Source: DATEJJ01 sp039649115
GTDB lineage: Bacteria > Actinomycetota > Actinomycetes > Mycobacteriales > Micromonosporaceae
Direction of reading: 5' to 3'
DNA length: 32,537 nucleotides
Assembly: GCA_039649115.1 (NCBI GenBank)
Contig: JBBWZQ010000374.1
Location: 1-32,537 of the forward strand
This document shows, piece after piece, positions 15,223 to 23,491 of the stretch. Positions within the stretch are counted from its first letter, which is position 1; every line of letters begins with the position of its first letter. The position numbers and the translations under genes were made by a program. Below the pieces are notes generated by a model, which did no database searches, was not told the origin of the DNA, and saw only the letters and a list, made by a program, of their open reading frames with translations.

Positions 15223-15924
15223 GTGAACGTGGTCATTTTGGCTGCAGGTATGGGTACCCGCCTGGGCCGCCCGTACCCCAAACCGCTGACTCCGCTCGCG
15301 GACGGGCGCAGCATCCTCCGCCAGCAGCTCGACCACCTGCGCGGGACGTTCGGGCCGCACGTCCGGATCACGCTCGTCGTCGGGTTCAAGATGGATCTGA
15401 TCATGGAGGCGGCCGCGGACGACGCCTCGTTCGTCTACAACGAGCTGTTCGACCAGACCAACACCAACCGCAGCCTGCTCAAGGCGCTGCGGCTGGCGCC
15501 GCCCGGCGGGGTGCTCTGGCTCAACGGCGACGTGGTCTTCGTGCCCGGCCTGCTCGACGAGCTGCGCCCGCACATCGACCAGGATCGCAGCTTCGTCGCG
15601 GTGAACACCGCCAGCGTGGCCGAGGAGGAGATCAAGTACACCCTCGACGGCGACGGCTACGTGAAGGAGCTGTCCAAGCAGGTGGTCGGCGGCCTGGGCG
15701 AAGCGGTCGGCATCAACTACGTGGCCACGGCGGACCGCGACACGTTGATGGCGCACCTGCGCCGCTGCGAGGACCAGGACTACTTCGAGCGGGGCCTGGA
15801 GACCGCGATCGCCGAGGCCGGCCTGCGGGTGCAGGCGGTGGACATCAGCCGGTACGGCTGCGTGGAGGTGGACTTCGAGCCCGACCTGGAGCGGGCCAAC
15901 CAGATTCGGAGCCTCGCCAGATGA
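15223..15924 (+). CDS. Sugar/polyol-phosphate nucleotidyltransferase (IPCT/LicC-like)
   Basis: A 233-residue NTP transferase. The N-terminal loop LAAGMGTRLGRPYPKPLTPL (GxGTR, Lys20) binds the nucleotide. NTNRSLLKA resembles the substrate-pocket motif of LicC/IPCT proteins. Asp103 (NGDVVF) and Asp217 (EVDFEPDLERA) are the likely metal ligands. The following gene overlaps it by 4 bp (ATGA) and is a CDP-alcohol phosphotransferase. Activation of inositol-phosphate or another polyol/choline-type phosphate to a CDP form is therefore the best reading, as in fused IPCT/DIPPS enzymes. GTG at 15223 was chosen because AGGGAGGGG lies about 9 nt upstream and the conserved N-terminus starts here; the much longer open frame upstream is antisense to the CBS gene. 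Confidence 0.9.
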   Translation: MNVVILAAGMGTRLGRPYPKPLTPLADGRSILRQQLDHLRGTFGPHVRITLVVGFKMDLIMEAAADDASFVYNELFDQTNTNRSLLKALRLAPPGGVLWLNGDVVFVPGLLDELRPHIDQDRSFVAVNTASVAEEEIKYTLDGDGYVKELSKQVVGGLGEAVGINYVATADRDTLMAHLRRCEDQDYFERGLETAIAEAGLRVQAVDISRYGCVEVDFEPDLERANQIRSLAR

Positions 15925-16658
15925 CCGCATTGGCAGCCGACCAGGCGCCCACGGGCCCCACCGCCGCCGACTTCCGCGCCCGCAACCGGGGTGGCGGGCT
16001 GTTCACCGAAACCGTGAACCAGTGGCTCGCCGGCCACCTGAACGTCCTCGCGTACCGGCTGGGCCTGCCGCCGACCGCGCTCAGCCTGGTCAACCTGTTC
16101 CTCGGGCTGGCTACCTCGATCACGGTGGGCGTGCTCGCCGGCCGGATGCACAGCGGCGCGGTACCGGCCGCCGTGGTCGGGCTCGCGGCGCTGGTGGGCT
16201 GGCAGGCGGCCTACACGTTCGACTGCGCCGACGGGCAGCTGGCGCGGGTGACCGGCAAGGCGAGTAGCGCCGGGCGCCGGGTCGACGTGCTGTGCGACGT
16301 CGCGCTGCAGATCTGCCTGGTGGCCGCCGTCGGTACGGTCGCGCACGCGTACCACCCGGCGACGCCGACGTGGCTGCTGGCCGCGTTCGCCGGCACCTGG
16401 ATGACCAACCTGGTCACCTCCGAGCTGCAGAAGGGCGACGCGGCGCAGAGCCTGATCACCTCGGGCTCCCTCCTGGTGCGCACGGTCAAACTGGTGCGCG
16501 ACTACGGGGCCGTCATCACGGTGATCGCGCTCGTGCTAGCGTTCCTGCCGAGCTGGACGCTGGCGGTCGTGATCGCGTTCACCGCGGTCAACGGGCTGTT
16601 CCTGCTGGCGAGCATCGGTGCCGCGGTACGGGCCAGCCTGCGTCCAGCGGGGACCTGA
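15921..16658 (+). CDS. CDP-alcohol phosphatidyltransferase family membrane enzyme
   Basis: A 245-residue integral membrane enzyme with about six TM helices. The full CDP-OH-P signature D-x2-D-G-x2-A-R-x8-G-x3-D-x3-D is present: Asp101, Asp104, Gly105, Ala108, Arg109, Gly118, Asp122 and Asp126. It transfers a phospho-alcohol from a CDP-linked donor to an acceptor alcohol. Because the previous, overlapping gene probably makes the CDP-activated donor, this is likely a two-enzyme pathway split over two genes (compare bifunctional IPCT/DIPPS). The product could be a phospholipid-like molecule, a di-inositol-phosphate-like compound or a phosphodiester decoration. A flippase gene starts 27 nt downstream. 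Confidence 0.93.
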   Translation: MTALAADQAPTGPTAADFRARNRGGGLFTETVNQWLAGHLNVLAYRLGLPPTALSLVNLFLGLATSITVGVLAGRMHSGAVPAAVVGLAALVGWQAAYTFDCADGQLARVTGKASSAGRRVDVLCDVALQICLVAAVGTVAHAYHPATPTWLLAAFAGTWMTNLVTSELQKGDAAQSLITSGSLLVRTVKLVRDYGAVITVIALVLAFLPSWTLAVVIAFTAVNGLFLLASIGAAVRASLRPAGT

Positions 16659-16685
16659 CAGCACCTTCGGACAGGCGGCCGGCAC

Positions 16686-17984
16686 ATGGCGATGAGCGGC
16701 GCCCGCTGGGTCACCGCCGGCCTGGTCGACCAGGTCGTGATGGCCAGCGCCAACGCGGCCATGACCCTGCTGCCGCTGGGCCTGCTGCCCAACCCGCAGC
16801 GCGCGGGCACGCTGGTGCTCTCGGTCGGCCTCGGCTACTTCGTGCTCGGCCTGAGCCGGGAGTTCGTCGGCAGCGTCCTGCTCGCGCAGGCCTCCCGGCT
16901 GGGCGGCGAGCAGCGGGCCAGGCTGGTGCGGCACGGGCTGGCCGCGGCCTTCTCCGTCGGCTGCCTCGCCGCGCTGGTGCTGCTGGCGGTCTGGGAGTTC
17001 TGGCGGCATCCGGGCAAGAACATCGACCTGCCCGACCTGGTGTGGCTGGCGCCGTTCCTCCCGGTGATCCTGCTGCACGACGCCGGCCGGTACGCGTACC
17101 TGTCGGAGCGGGAGCCGGCGAAGGCGCTGGTGATCGACCTCGTCTGGGTGGGTACCCAGGCTCTCGTGATCGTCGCGATGGTCGCCACCGGGCACACCTC
17201 GCCCGGGCTGCTGCTGGCCAGTTGGGGCATTGGCGCGTGCGCGGGTGCGACGACGTTCCTCCTGCGCAGTGGAGCCAAGCCGTGGCGGGGCGACCCCCGG
17301 CGCTGGCTCGCCGAGACCAGGCACCTGTCCGGCTGGTTCACCGCGACGGCACTCGTCGGGCAGATCCACGTGCAGGCGATCGGGTTCCTGGTCAGCGGGC
17401 GGCTGAGCAAGCCGGACCTGATCTACCTGCGCTCCGGGCAGACCGCGTTCCTGCAGCCGGTGCAGAATTTCGTCACGGCGATGATGGGCCTGCTGGTGCC
17501 ACGCTCGTCCCGGCTGGCCGGTCGCGGCGACCGGGCCGGGCTGCACCGCCAGACGGCACGGATCGCGGCCGGCTTCGCCGGGCTCGGAGTACTGATGATC
17601 GCGGTGGTGGTACCGCTGGCCCACCTGGTGCTGCCACACCTGCCCAGGTACGCGAGGATCGCTCCGCTGGCGTTGCCGATCGCCCTCCAGTCCGGCATCT
17701 ACCTGCTGCAGATCCCGTTCAGCGCGGCGGTACGCGGGATGCAGCGGGCCCGGCTGCTGCTCCTCCAGTACCTCATCTTCTCGTCGGCCAGCCTCACCGG
17801 GCTGCTGGTCGGCGCGGCCGACAGGCACCTGACCCACGCGGTCTGGGGCCTGGTCGTCGGCTCCGCGACCGGCCTCGCCGCGATGGTGGCGATGTACGTG
17901 GTGGCCGCACGCCGCCTGACCGCGGACCCACCGCCGGACGCCGACGGCTCGCCGGCCCTCGTCACGACGCAGGCTGATCTCTGA
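16686..17984 (+). CDS. Wzx-like polysaccharide flippase (MOP superfamily)
   Basis: A 432-residue protein with about 12 hydrophobic helices and short loops, lacking a signal peptide. The N-terminal helix begins RWVTAGLVDQVVMASANAAMTLL. A mid-protein hinge (GQIHVQAIGFLVSGRLSKPDLIYLRSGQ) and SAAVRGMQRARLLL near helix 10 are characteristic of oligosaccharide flippases. It would move lipid-linked oligosaccharide from the inner to the outer face of the membrane. It follows the CDP-alcohol phosphotransferase gene by 27 nt (same operon). ATG at 16686 or 16692 is possible. Its last 23 bp overlap the 3' end of the convergent polymerase gene. Confidence 0.83.
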   Translation: MAMSGARWVTAGLVDQVVMASANAAMTLLPLGLLPNPQRAGTLVLSVGLGYFVLGLSREFVGSVLLAQASRLGGEQRARLVRHGLAAAFSVGCLAALVLLAVWEFWRHPGKNIDLPDLVWLAPFLPVILLHDAGRYAYLSEREPAKALVIDLVWVGTQALVIVAMVATGHTSPGLLLASWGIGACAGATTFLLRSGAKPWRGDPRRWLAETRHLSGWFTATALVGQIHVQAIGFLVSGRLSKPDLIYLRSGQTAFLQPVQNFVTAMMGLLVPRSSRLAGRGDRAGLHRQTARIAAGFAGLGVLMIAVVVPLAHLVLPHLPRYARIAPLALPIALQSGIYLLQIPFSAAVRGMQRARLLLLQYLIFSSASLTGLLVGAADRHLTHAVWGLVVGSATGLAAMVAMYVVAARRLTADPPPDADGSPALVTTQADL

Positions 17985-19572
17985 CCGCGTCCCCGGCGGG
18001 GGTGAAGAACAGGGCGGCCTCCCCGGCGAGCAGGTAGACCCACAGCGTGCCGCCGGTGCCGCCGAGCAGCCAGTCGGCGAACGGGATGCTGGCCAGCGCG
18101 CCGACCGCGGACAGCGTGAACCAGGCCGGTGGCGCCCGCCTCACCCCGCGCGCAACCGGCACGCCGCGGATCGCGTGCCAGAGCAGCAGGGCCAGGCCGA
18201 GCAGGAACGCGACCTCGCCCAGGATCCCGCCCCGGCGCAGTGCCCCGACCGCCGAGTTGTCCGTGGTCAGCTTCGGCCGGTCCGCGGCGCTCGTGCCGGT
18301 CGTCGCGCGGGTCACCGTGGCGCGGGCGTTCTTCGCGTCCCCGAACAGCTTCTCCGCGATCGTGTCCGCCTTGAACTCGGTGAAGACGGCCGCCCAGGTG
18401 GCCGTCCGGCCGCTGGTCATGTCGTCGCCGGCCGAGGAGTACCGGTTGGCGGTCAGGAACGCGGCGCCGCCGGAGCCGATACCGATGACGAGGACCATCG
18501 CGAGCGGGACGAGCGCGGCGAGCCACGCGGCGCGGGTGGAGGAGTAGACCTGCATGCCGTCGTCGGGTGCGCCGCCGCGTCGCTGGCGCAGGACCAGCAG
18601 GGCGTGCAGTGCGGCGGCGAAACCCAGGTAGAGCAGGCCGGTGCGGGAGTTGACCAGCAGCAGCACGATGGTGACCATGACCAGCACGGCGTACCGCTGC
18701 CAGCGCTCGAAGTGCCGGTCCGGGGCGATCCGCAGAGTGATCATGACGGCCACCACCGCGATCGAGTTCGGGTGGTACAGCAGCCCGGGCCCGCCCCAGA
18801 AGCGGTACTGCATGTGCCGGCCCCACGCGTTGTGCGGTACCGCGTGCAGGTTGTCCAGCAGGTTGCCCGACCCGACCAGGAACAGCACGGCGAACGCGAG
18901 CAGGAACGCGGCCACGATGCCGACGGTCATGTCCCGTCCCGACTTGCGGGTGGCGACCACGACGGCGAGGGCGGCCAGGGTGAAGACGCCGCCGTACGCG
19001 ATGCGCTGCGCGGTCACCGTGGGGTGCCACACCAGCAGCGCGCCGAGCACGCCCAGGAACCAGTACGCGAGGCCCAGCCAGGCCGCGCCCAGCCGGGGCA
19101 GCCGGGCCAGGTCCCGCAGCCAGGGGAACGTCCAGACGGCGAACAGCACACCTTCCAGCCCGAGCACGGCCCACACGACCAGGGGAGTGCCGGTGTAGGC
19201 CCAGCTGAGCATGCCGGCGACCACGAACACGCCGCCCAGCAGCAGGCCGGGCAGGGTCAGCCCGCGCAGCGACAGCGCCAGGCCGGCGAGTGCGACCGCG
19301 AACGCGGCGGCGAGGAACGCGCGGATGCCCTCGGCACCGCCGGTCAGCGGGCCGGCCTGCACCGACTCCACCAGGCCGGCCAGGATCGCGACCAGCAGCC
19401 CCGCATAGAGGAAGTACCGGTGCCGCACGGTCCACCCGCGCGGGTCGAGCAGGGGCCGGCCCTGGCCGGCCGCGGTCCCCGGGTCGAGCAGCAGCCGCAG
19501 CCATCCACCCCCCGCCCGCACCGGCGGGACAGACTGGGGTGAAGGAGACTCGACCGTGGACGACCCATGCAT
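17962..19572 (-). CDS. O-antigen ligase/polymerase-like membrane protein
   Basis: A 536-residue protein with about 11-12 TM helices. A large extracytoplasmic loop near the C-terminal third (about 370-450; NRYSSAGDDMTSGRTATW, then EKLFGDAKNARATV) is followed by further helices. HPNSIAVVAVM and LLVNSRTGLLYLGF are typical of the Wzy/WaaL (O-antigen ligase) superfamily, which polymerise or ligate lipid-linked glycans outside the membrane. ATG at 19572 was chosen: the open frame extends much further upstream, but that part is antisense to the glycosylase gene. It is transcribed towards the flippase gene, with a 23-bp tail overlap, and diverges from the Fpg/Nei gene across 63 bp. Confidence 0.82.
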   Translation of the reverse strand: MHGSSTVESPSPQSVPPVRAGGGWLRLLLDPGTAAGQGRPLLDPRGWTVRHRYFLYAGLLVAILAGLVESVQAGPLTGGAEGIRAFLAAAFAVALAGLALSLRGLTLPGLLLGGVFVVAGMLSWAYTGTPLVVWAVLGLEGVLFAVWTFPWLRDLARLPRLGAAWLGLAYWFLGVLGALLVWHPTVTAQRIAYGGVFTLAALAVVVATRKSGRDMTVGIVAAFLLAFAVLFLVGSGNLLDNLHAVPHNAWGRHMQYRFWGGPGLLYHPNSIAVVAVMITLRIAPDRHFERWQRYAVLVMVTIVLLLVNSRTGLLYLGFAAALHALLVLRQRRGGAPDDGMQVYSSTRAAWLAALVPLAMVLVIGIGSGGAAFLTANRYSSAGDDMTSGRTATWAAVFTEFKADTIAEKLFGDAKNARATVTRATTGTSAADRPKLTTDNSAVGALRRGGILGEVAFLLGLALLLWHAIRGVPVARGVRRAPPAWFTLSAVGALASIPFADWLLGGTGGTLWVYLLAGEAALFFTPAGDAVRDQPAS

Positions 19573-19635
19573 GACCCCCGACCCTATCCCCGAGCCGCGC
19601 TCGCCACCGGCGGAGGGTGGGGCAGACTGGACGGC

Positions 19636-20496
19636 ATGCCTGAGCTGCCCGAGGTCGAGGCGCTCGCCGCGTACCTGCGCGAGCGCGCTGAAGGCCACAC
19701 CGTCGCGCGCGTCGAGGTGAGCGCCATCAGCGCCCTGAAGACCTATGACCCGCCGGTATCCGCGGTCGCCGGCCTGCCGCTCACCGGGGCCGGCCGGTAC
19801 GGCAAGTTCCTCGACATCCGGCTCGGCGACGAGTTGCACCTGGTCATCCACCTCGCCCGGGCCGGCTGGCTGCACTACCGCGACAGCTTCAACTCGCCCG
19901 CTCCGCTCAAGCCGGGCAAGGGCCCGATCGCGGTACGGGTACGGCTGGATGACGGCTCCGGCTTCGACCTGACCGAGGCGGGTACGCAGAAGAAACTGGC
20001 CGCCTACCTGGTGCGCGACCCGGCCGAGGTGCCGGGGGTGGCGAAGCTGGGCCCGGACGTGCTGGCGGCATCCCGGGAGGAGTTCGCGCAGCGGCTGCGC
20101 AGCCGGCGCGGGCAGGTCAAGGGGGTGCTGACCGAGCAGGACGTGCTGGCCGGCGTGGGCAACGCGTACTCCGACGAGATCCTGCACGCGGCAAAGCTCT
20201 CTCCGTTCGCGATCACCGACCGCCTCCCCGAGGAGGCGATGGACCGGCTCTACGAGGCCACCCGCCGGGTGCTGACCGACGCCGTCGGTCGCTCGGTCGG
20301 GCAGAAGGCCGCCACCCTCAAGGGAGAGAAGCGCTCCGGGCTGGCCGTGCACAACCGTACCGGCCTGCCCTGCCCGGTCTGCGGCGACACCATACGCGAG
20401 GTGTCCTTCGCCGATTCCAGCCTGCAGTACTGCCCGACCTGCCAGACGGGGGGCAAGCCGCTGGCCGACCGCCGGCTCTCGCGACTGGTCCGCTGA
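19636..20496 (+). CDS. Fpg/Nei-family DNA glycosylase
   Basis: A 286-residue base-excision repair enzyme. Its mature N-terminus PELPEVE provides the catalytic Pro2 and Glu3. Lys57 (YGKFLDIRL), the H2TH motif (GVGNAYSDEILHAAKLSP, about 174-190) and a four-Cys zinc finger (C246, C249, C266, C269) complete the fold. It should excise oxidised bases and cleave the abasic site. The zinc-finger hairpin reads FADSSLQYC and lacks the Arg/Lys normally found there in classic Fpg/Nei. I recall the same substitution in an actinobacterial subfamily, so it is probably a specific paralogue rather than a defect. It lies between glycan genes but has no obvious link to them. Confidence 0.93.
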   Translation: MPELPEVEALAAYLRERAEGHTVARVEVSAISALKTYDPPVSAVAGLPLTGAGRYGKFLDIRLGDELHLVIHLARAGWLHYRDSFNSPAPLKPGKGPIAVRVRLDDGSGFDLTEAGTQKKLAAYLVRDPAEVPGVAKLGPDVLAASREEFAQRLRSRRGQVKGVLTEQDVLAGVGNAYSDEILHAAKLSPFAITDRLPEEAMDRLYEATRRVLTDAVGRSVGQKAATLKGEKRSGLAVHNRTGLPCPVCGDTIREVSFADSSLQYCPTCQTGGKPLADRRLSRLVR

Positions 20497-20498
20497 CG

Positions 20499-20528
20499 TC
20501 ACTCTTCGTAGTTGTACCAGTGCCGCAT
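20499..20528 (-). CDS. Candidate micro-ORF, MRHWYNYEE
   Basis: A 9-codon reading frame with an ATG at 20528 and TGA at 20499-20501. GGGAGG ends 5 nt upstream of the ATG, a near-ideal ribosome-binding site. That site lies in the loop of a small CCGGG-AGG-CCCGG hairpin and could be sequestered. The peptide is unusually aromatic and charged. It ends 3 bp from the convergent glycosylase stop, in the leader region that diverges to the sugar transferase. No modifying enzyme is adjacent. It may be a chance frame. Confidence 0.3.
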   Translation of the reverse strand: MRHWYNYEE

Positions 20529-20636
20529 CCGGGCCTCCCGGCGAATGATCCACCGGTGTCGTGATCGGTCCCAATGCGGGCTATGCTGTCGCCCCTGTGG
20601 GACACTAGCCTGGCGGGGTCGATGGGACCGAGACAC

Positions 20637-20680
20637 GGGTCGCCGCCGCTCCGGGAGCGAGCGCACCGAGGCGACGACCC
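20637..20680 (+). other. Structured leader upstream of the sugar transferase gene
   Basis: The 278-nt gap between the glycosylase and the chosen transferase start contains a TANNNT element (TAGCCT, 20606-20611). Downstream of it, an 11-bp stem with one mismatch (20637-20647 with 20670-20680) encloses a smaller GCTC/GAGC hairpin. If transcription starts near 20618, the mRNA would carry a structured 5' leader of about 155 nt. No known riboswitch was recognised. Confidence 0.35.
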
Positions 20681-20774
20681 GAACCGAGAACAGTCCGTGA
20701 CCGCGCCGCAGGAGGGCACGTCTGAGGTGACCAGGAGTCTCCACCGCATGGCCCCCGAATCGGCCGGGAGAACG

Positions 20775-22268
20775 ATGAGCGATGCCGAGTTCGGCGAGTC
20801 CTTCGAGATCTTGCCGAAGGCCAACGGGGTTCCCCGCTCGGCCTGGCTGCGTACCCGGCGCCTGTCCACCTGGCACCGCCCGTACACCCTCGTTCTGCTC
20901 GTCCTGGACTACCTCGCCGTACTGCTCGCCGACCAGACCGCGGTCGCCCTGCTGGACAAGGCGCAGTCCGGCTTCAGCCACAACCTCGGCCTGTTCGACG
21001 CCATCGTCTATGCCCTGATGCCGCTGCTCTGGTCGATCGTGCTGTGGGGCAACGGCGCGTACGACCGGCGCTACCTCGGCATCGGCACCGACGAGTTCAA
21101 GCGCGTGGTGCGCGCGTCGCTGATCGTCGCGTCGATCGTGTCGTTCACCGCGTTCGCCTTCAAGGTCGACCTGTCCCGCCTGTCCGTGGCCGTGGCCCTG
21201 ATCGGCGCCGCCGCCTACATCTCGATCCTGCGGTACATGGCGCGCCGGGTGCTGTACGTGCTGCGCGGGAAGGGCAGGGCGAGCCACCTCGTGCTGCTGG
21301 TCGGCACGCTGCCCGAGGCGATGGAGGTGTACACCGCGGTCACCCGGAACCGGTCGGCCGGGATGATCCCGGTCGGCATCCACGTGACCGAGGGGTACGC
21401 GGCGACCCGCCGCCTGACCGTGCCGGTACCGGTGTACGCCGGCCGGGAGGTGGTCCCGCTGGTGCGCGAGGTGGGTGCCGACACGGTCGCCGTGTGCGGT
21501 TCGGCCAGCGCCGAGCCGGGCGAGCTGCGCCGGCTGGCCTGGCAGTTGGAGGGCACCGGTGTCGACCTGGTGGTCGCGCCCGCGCTCACCGACATCGCGG
21601 GACCCCGGGTACACATCCGGCCGGTCGAGGGCCTGCCCCTGCTCTACGTGGAGGAGCCGACGCTGTCCGGCGTCGCGTGGCTCTTCAAGAACCTGATGGA
21701 CCGGGTGATGGCCGCCCTCGGCCTGCTGATCTTCTCGCCGCTGTGCCTCGCGGTCGCCCTGGCGATCCGGCTGGGCGACAAGGGCCCGGTCTTCTTCCGG
21801 CAGGCCCGGGTGGGCCGGGAGGGCGAGACCTTCCGGGTGTGGAAGTTCCGGACCATGTACATCGACGCCGAGGACCGCCTCGCCGCGCTCGTCGACCAGA
21901 ACGAGTCGGACGGCCTCATGTTCAAGATTAAGAACGATCCGCGGGTCACCCCGGTGGGGCGCTTCCTGCGCGCCAGCTCGCTGGACGAACTGCCCCAGCT
22001 GATCAACGTGCTGCTGGGCGAGATGTCGCTGGTCGGACCGAGGCCGCTGCCCGCCGAGGACGGGGACTTCCTGGGCGATGTGCGCCGGCGGCTGCTGGTG
22101 CGTCCCGGCATCACCGGGCTGTGGCAGGTGTCCGGCCGCTCCGACCTGTCCTGGGACGACGCCGTCCGCCTCGACCTCTACTACGTCGACAACTGGTCGC
22201 TCACCTTCGACCTGAACATCCTCTGGCGCACCGTCGGTGTGGTTCTCCGTACGAAGGGTGCCTATTAG
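20775..22268 (+). CDS. Undecaprenyl-phosphate sugar phosphotransferase (WbaP/CpsE-like)
   Basis: A 497-residue polyprenyl-phosphate hexose-1-phosphate transferase that starts glycan assembly on the lipid carrier. The N-terminal part has four to five TM helices (about 40-165), then a Rossmann-like cytoplasmic domain (about 165-290). A TM/re-entrant helix (NLMDRVMAALGLLIFSPL) and the catalytic sugar-transferase domain follow, with KFRTM, the SSLDELPQ motif, VGPRP and RPGITGLWQVSGRS. ATG at 20775 was chosen (GGGAG, 4-nt spacing); in-frame GTGs at 20727 and 20697 would add 16 or 26 residues. Together with the flippase and polymerase upstream it completes the core of a Wzx/Wzy-type pathway, although no further glycosyltransferases are in the window. 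Confidence 0.94.
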   Translation: MSDAEFGESFEILPKANGVPRSAWLRTRRLSTWHRPYTLVLLVLDYLAVLLADQTAVALLDKAQSGFSHNLGLFDAIVYALMPLLWSIVLWGNGAYDRRYLGIGTDEFKRVVRASLIVASIVSFTAFAFKVDLSRLSVAVALIGAAAYISILRYMARRVLYVLRGKGRASHLVLLVGTLPEAMEVYTAVTRNRSAGMIPVGIHVTEGYAATRRLTVPVPVYAGREVVPLVREVGADTVAVCGSASAEPGELRRLAWQLEGTGVDLVVAPALTDIAGPRVHIRPVEGLPLLYVEEPTLSGVAWLFKNLMDRVMAALGLLIFSPLCLAVALAIRLGDKGPVFFRQARVGREGETFRVWKFRTMYIDAEDRLAALVDQNESDGLMFKIKNDPRVTPVGRFLRASSLDELPQLINVLLGEMSLVGPRPLPAEDGDFLGDVRRRLLVRPGITGLWQVSGRSDLSWDDAVRLDLYYVDNWSLTFDLNILWRTVGVVLRTKGAY

Positions 22269-22297
22269 TAATCAGGCGCCGTTGGCACACTGGTGTC

Positions 22298-23491
22298 GTG
22301 CGCGCCAACCTCTTCGCGGCGCTGGCCGTGCTCGCGCTGCTCGTCGCGCTCGGCGCGGCGGTCTTCGCCGTGGTGCGGCTGCGCGCCCGCCGGGGGATCG
22401 CCACCGCGACCCAGCGCGCCACCTACGACGTGCTGCACACGATCGGCCTGGCCGCCGAGCCGCTGCGCGCCGGGCTCAGCACGACCAGCGCCGGCAAGGC
22501 GGTACGCCACCTGCGCGCGCTGATCGGTGCCGCCGGTCTGGCGGTCACCGACACGACCGCCGTGCTCGCGTTCGACGGCGACGGCGGCCACCACCTCGAC
22601 CAGATGCTGGCCGCCGGGACCAAGGCGGCGGACACCGGCCGGTCGACCGTGCTGTCCGCGGGCGACCTGGCGTGCGACCGGGTGGACTGCGCGATCCGCG
22701 GCGCGGTCGTGGTACCGCTGCACGGCGGCGCGCTGGTCGCCGTGTCGCAGGGGCCGCCGGCTCCGGGCCTGGTGCAGGCGGCCCGGGAGACCGGGCACTG
22801 GGTGGCCGCGCAACTCGCCCTCGCCGAGCTGGACACCTCCCGCGCCCGGCTGGCCCGGGCCGAGGTACGCGCCCTGCGGGCACAGATCAGCCCGCACTTC
22901 ATCTACAACGCGCTGACCGCGATCGCGTCCTTCGTGCGCACCGATCCGGAGCGGGCACGCGAGCTGATCCTGGAGTTCGCCGAGTTCACCCGGTACAGCT
23001 TCCGGGCGCACGGGGAGTTCACCACGCTCGCCGAGGAGCTGCGCTCGATCGACCGGTACCTGACGATCGAGCGGGCCCGCTTCGGCGAGCGGCTGCAGGT
23101 GCGGCTGCAGGTGGCGCCGGAGGTGCTGCCCGTGGGGCTGCCGTTCCTGTGCCTGCAGCCACTGGTGGAGAACGCGGTGCGGCACGGGCTGTCGCGCAAG
23201 CCGGGCACCGGTACGGTGAGCATCACCGCGCGGGACGCCGGCGCCGAATGCCAGATCATGGTCGAGGACGACGGGGTGGGCATGGATCCCGCGGTGCTGC
23301 TGGGCGCCGACGCGGAGGACTCCACCGACGCGGACCAGCACGTAGGATTGTCCAATGTGGACGACAGGCTGCGCGCCGTGTTCGGTGACCAGTTCGGGCT
23401 GGTGGTTGAGACCGCGCCCGGCGCGGGTACCAAGGTGAGCATGCGGGTGCCGAAGTTCCATCCCGCGGTGCGCTCCGGATGGGCGACATGA
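22298..23491 (+). CDS. LytS/YpdA-type sensor histidine kinase (His_kinase family)
   Basis: A 397-residue kinase. One N-terminal TM helix (about 6-27) is followed by a GAF-like cytoplasmic sensor (about 40-175) that contains Cys126 and Cys131. The His_kinase block has the phosphoacceptor His200 (QISPHFIYNALTAIASFV), and the HATPase domain shows LVENAVRHGL, VEDDGVGM and GLSNVDDRLRAVFG. GTG at 22298 starts just before the TM helix; the longer frame upstream is a shadow of the transferase gene. It ends in an ATGA overlap with the LytTR regulator. The intracellular GAF-like region suggests a cytosolic ligand. Start spacing suggests a weak or leaderless translation start. Confidence 0.93.
   Translation: MRANLFAALAVLALLVALGAAVFAVVRLRARRGIATATQRATYDVLHTIGLAAEPLRAGLSTTSAGKAVRHLRALIGAAGLAVTDTTAVLAFDGDGGHHLDQMLAAGTKAADTGRSTVLSAGDLACDRVDCAIRGAVVVPLHGGALVAVSQGPPAPGLVQAARETGHWVAAQLALAELDTSRARLARAEVRALRAQISPHFIYNALTAIASFVRTDPERARELILEFAEFTRYSFRAHGEFTTLAEELRSIDRYLTIERARFGERLQVRLQVAPEVLPVGLPFLCLQPLVENAVRHGLSRKPGTGTVSITARDAGAECQIMVEDDGVGMDPAVLLGADAEDSTDADQHVGLSNVDDRLRAVFGDQFGLVVETAPGAGTKVSMRVPKFHPAVRSGWAT

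Noticed and set aside
20499..20528. Biarylitide-type RiPP precursor
   Set aside because: Known minimal precursors are followed directly by a P450 gene. Here the next gene is a convergent DNA glycosylase, so that assignment is not supported.
19573..20574. N-terminal extension of the polymerase-like protein
   Set aside because: It is antisense to the Fpg/Nei gene and carries no membrane helices; the real protein begins at 19572.
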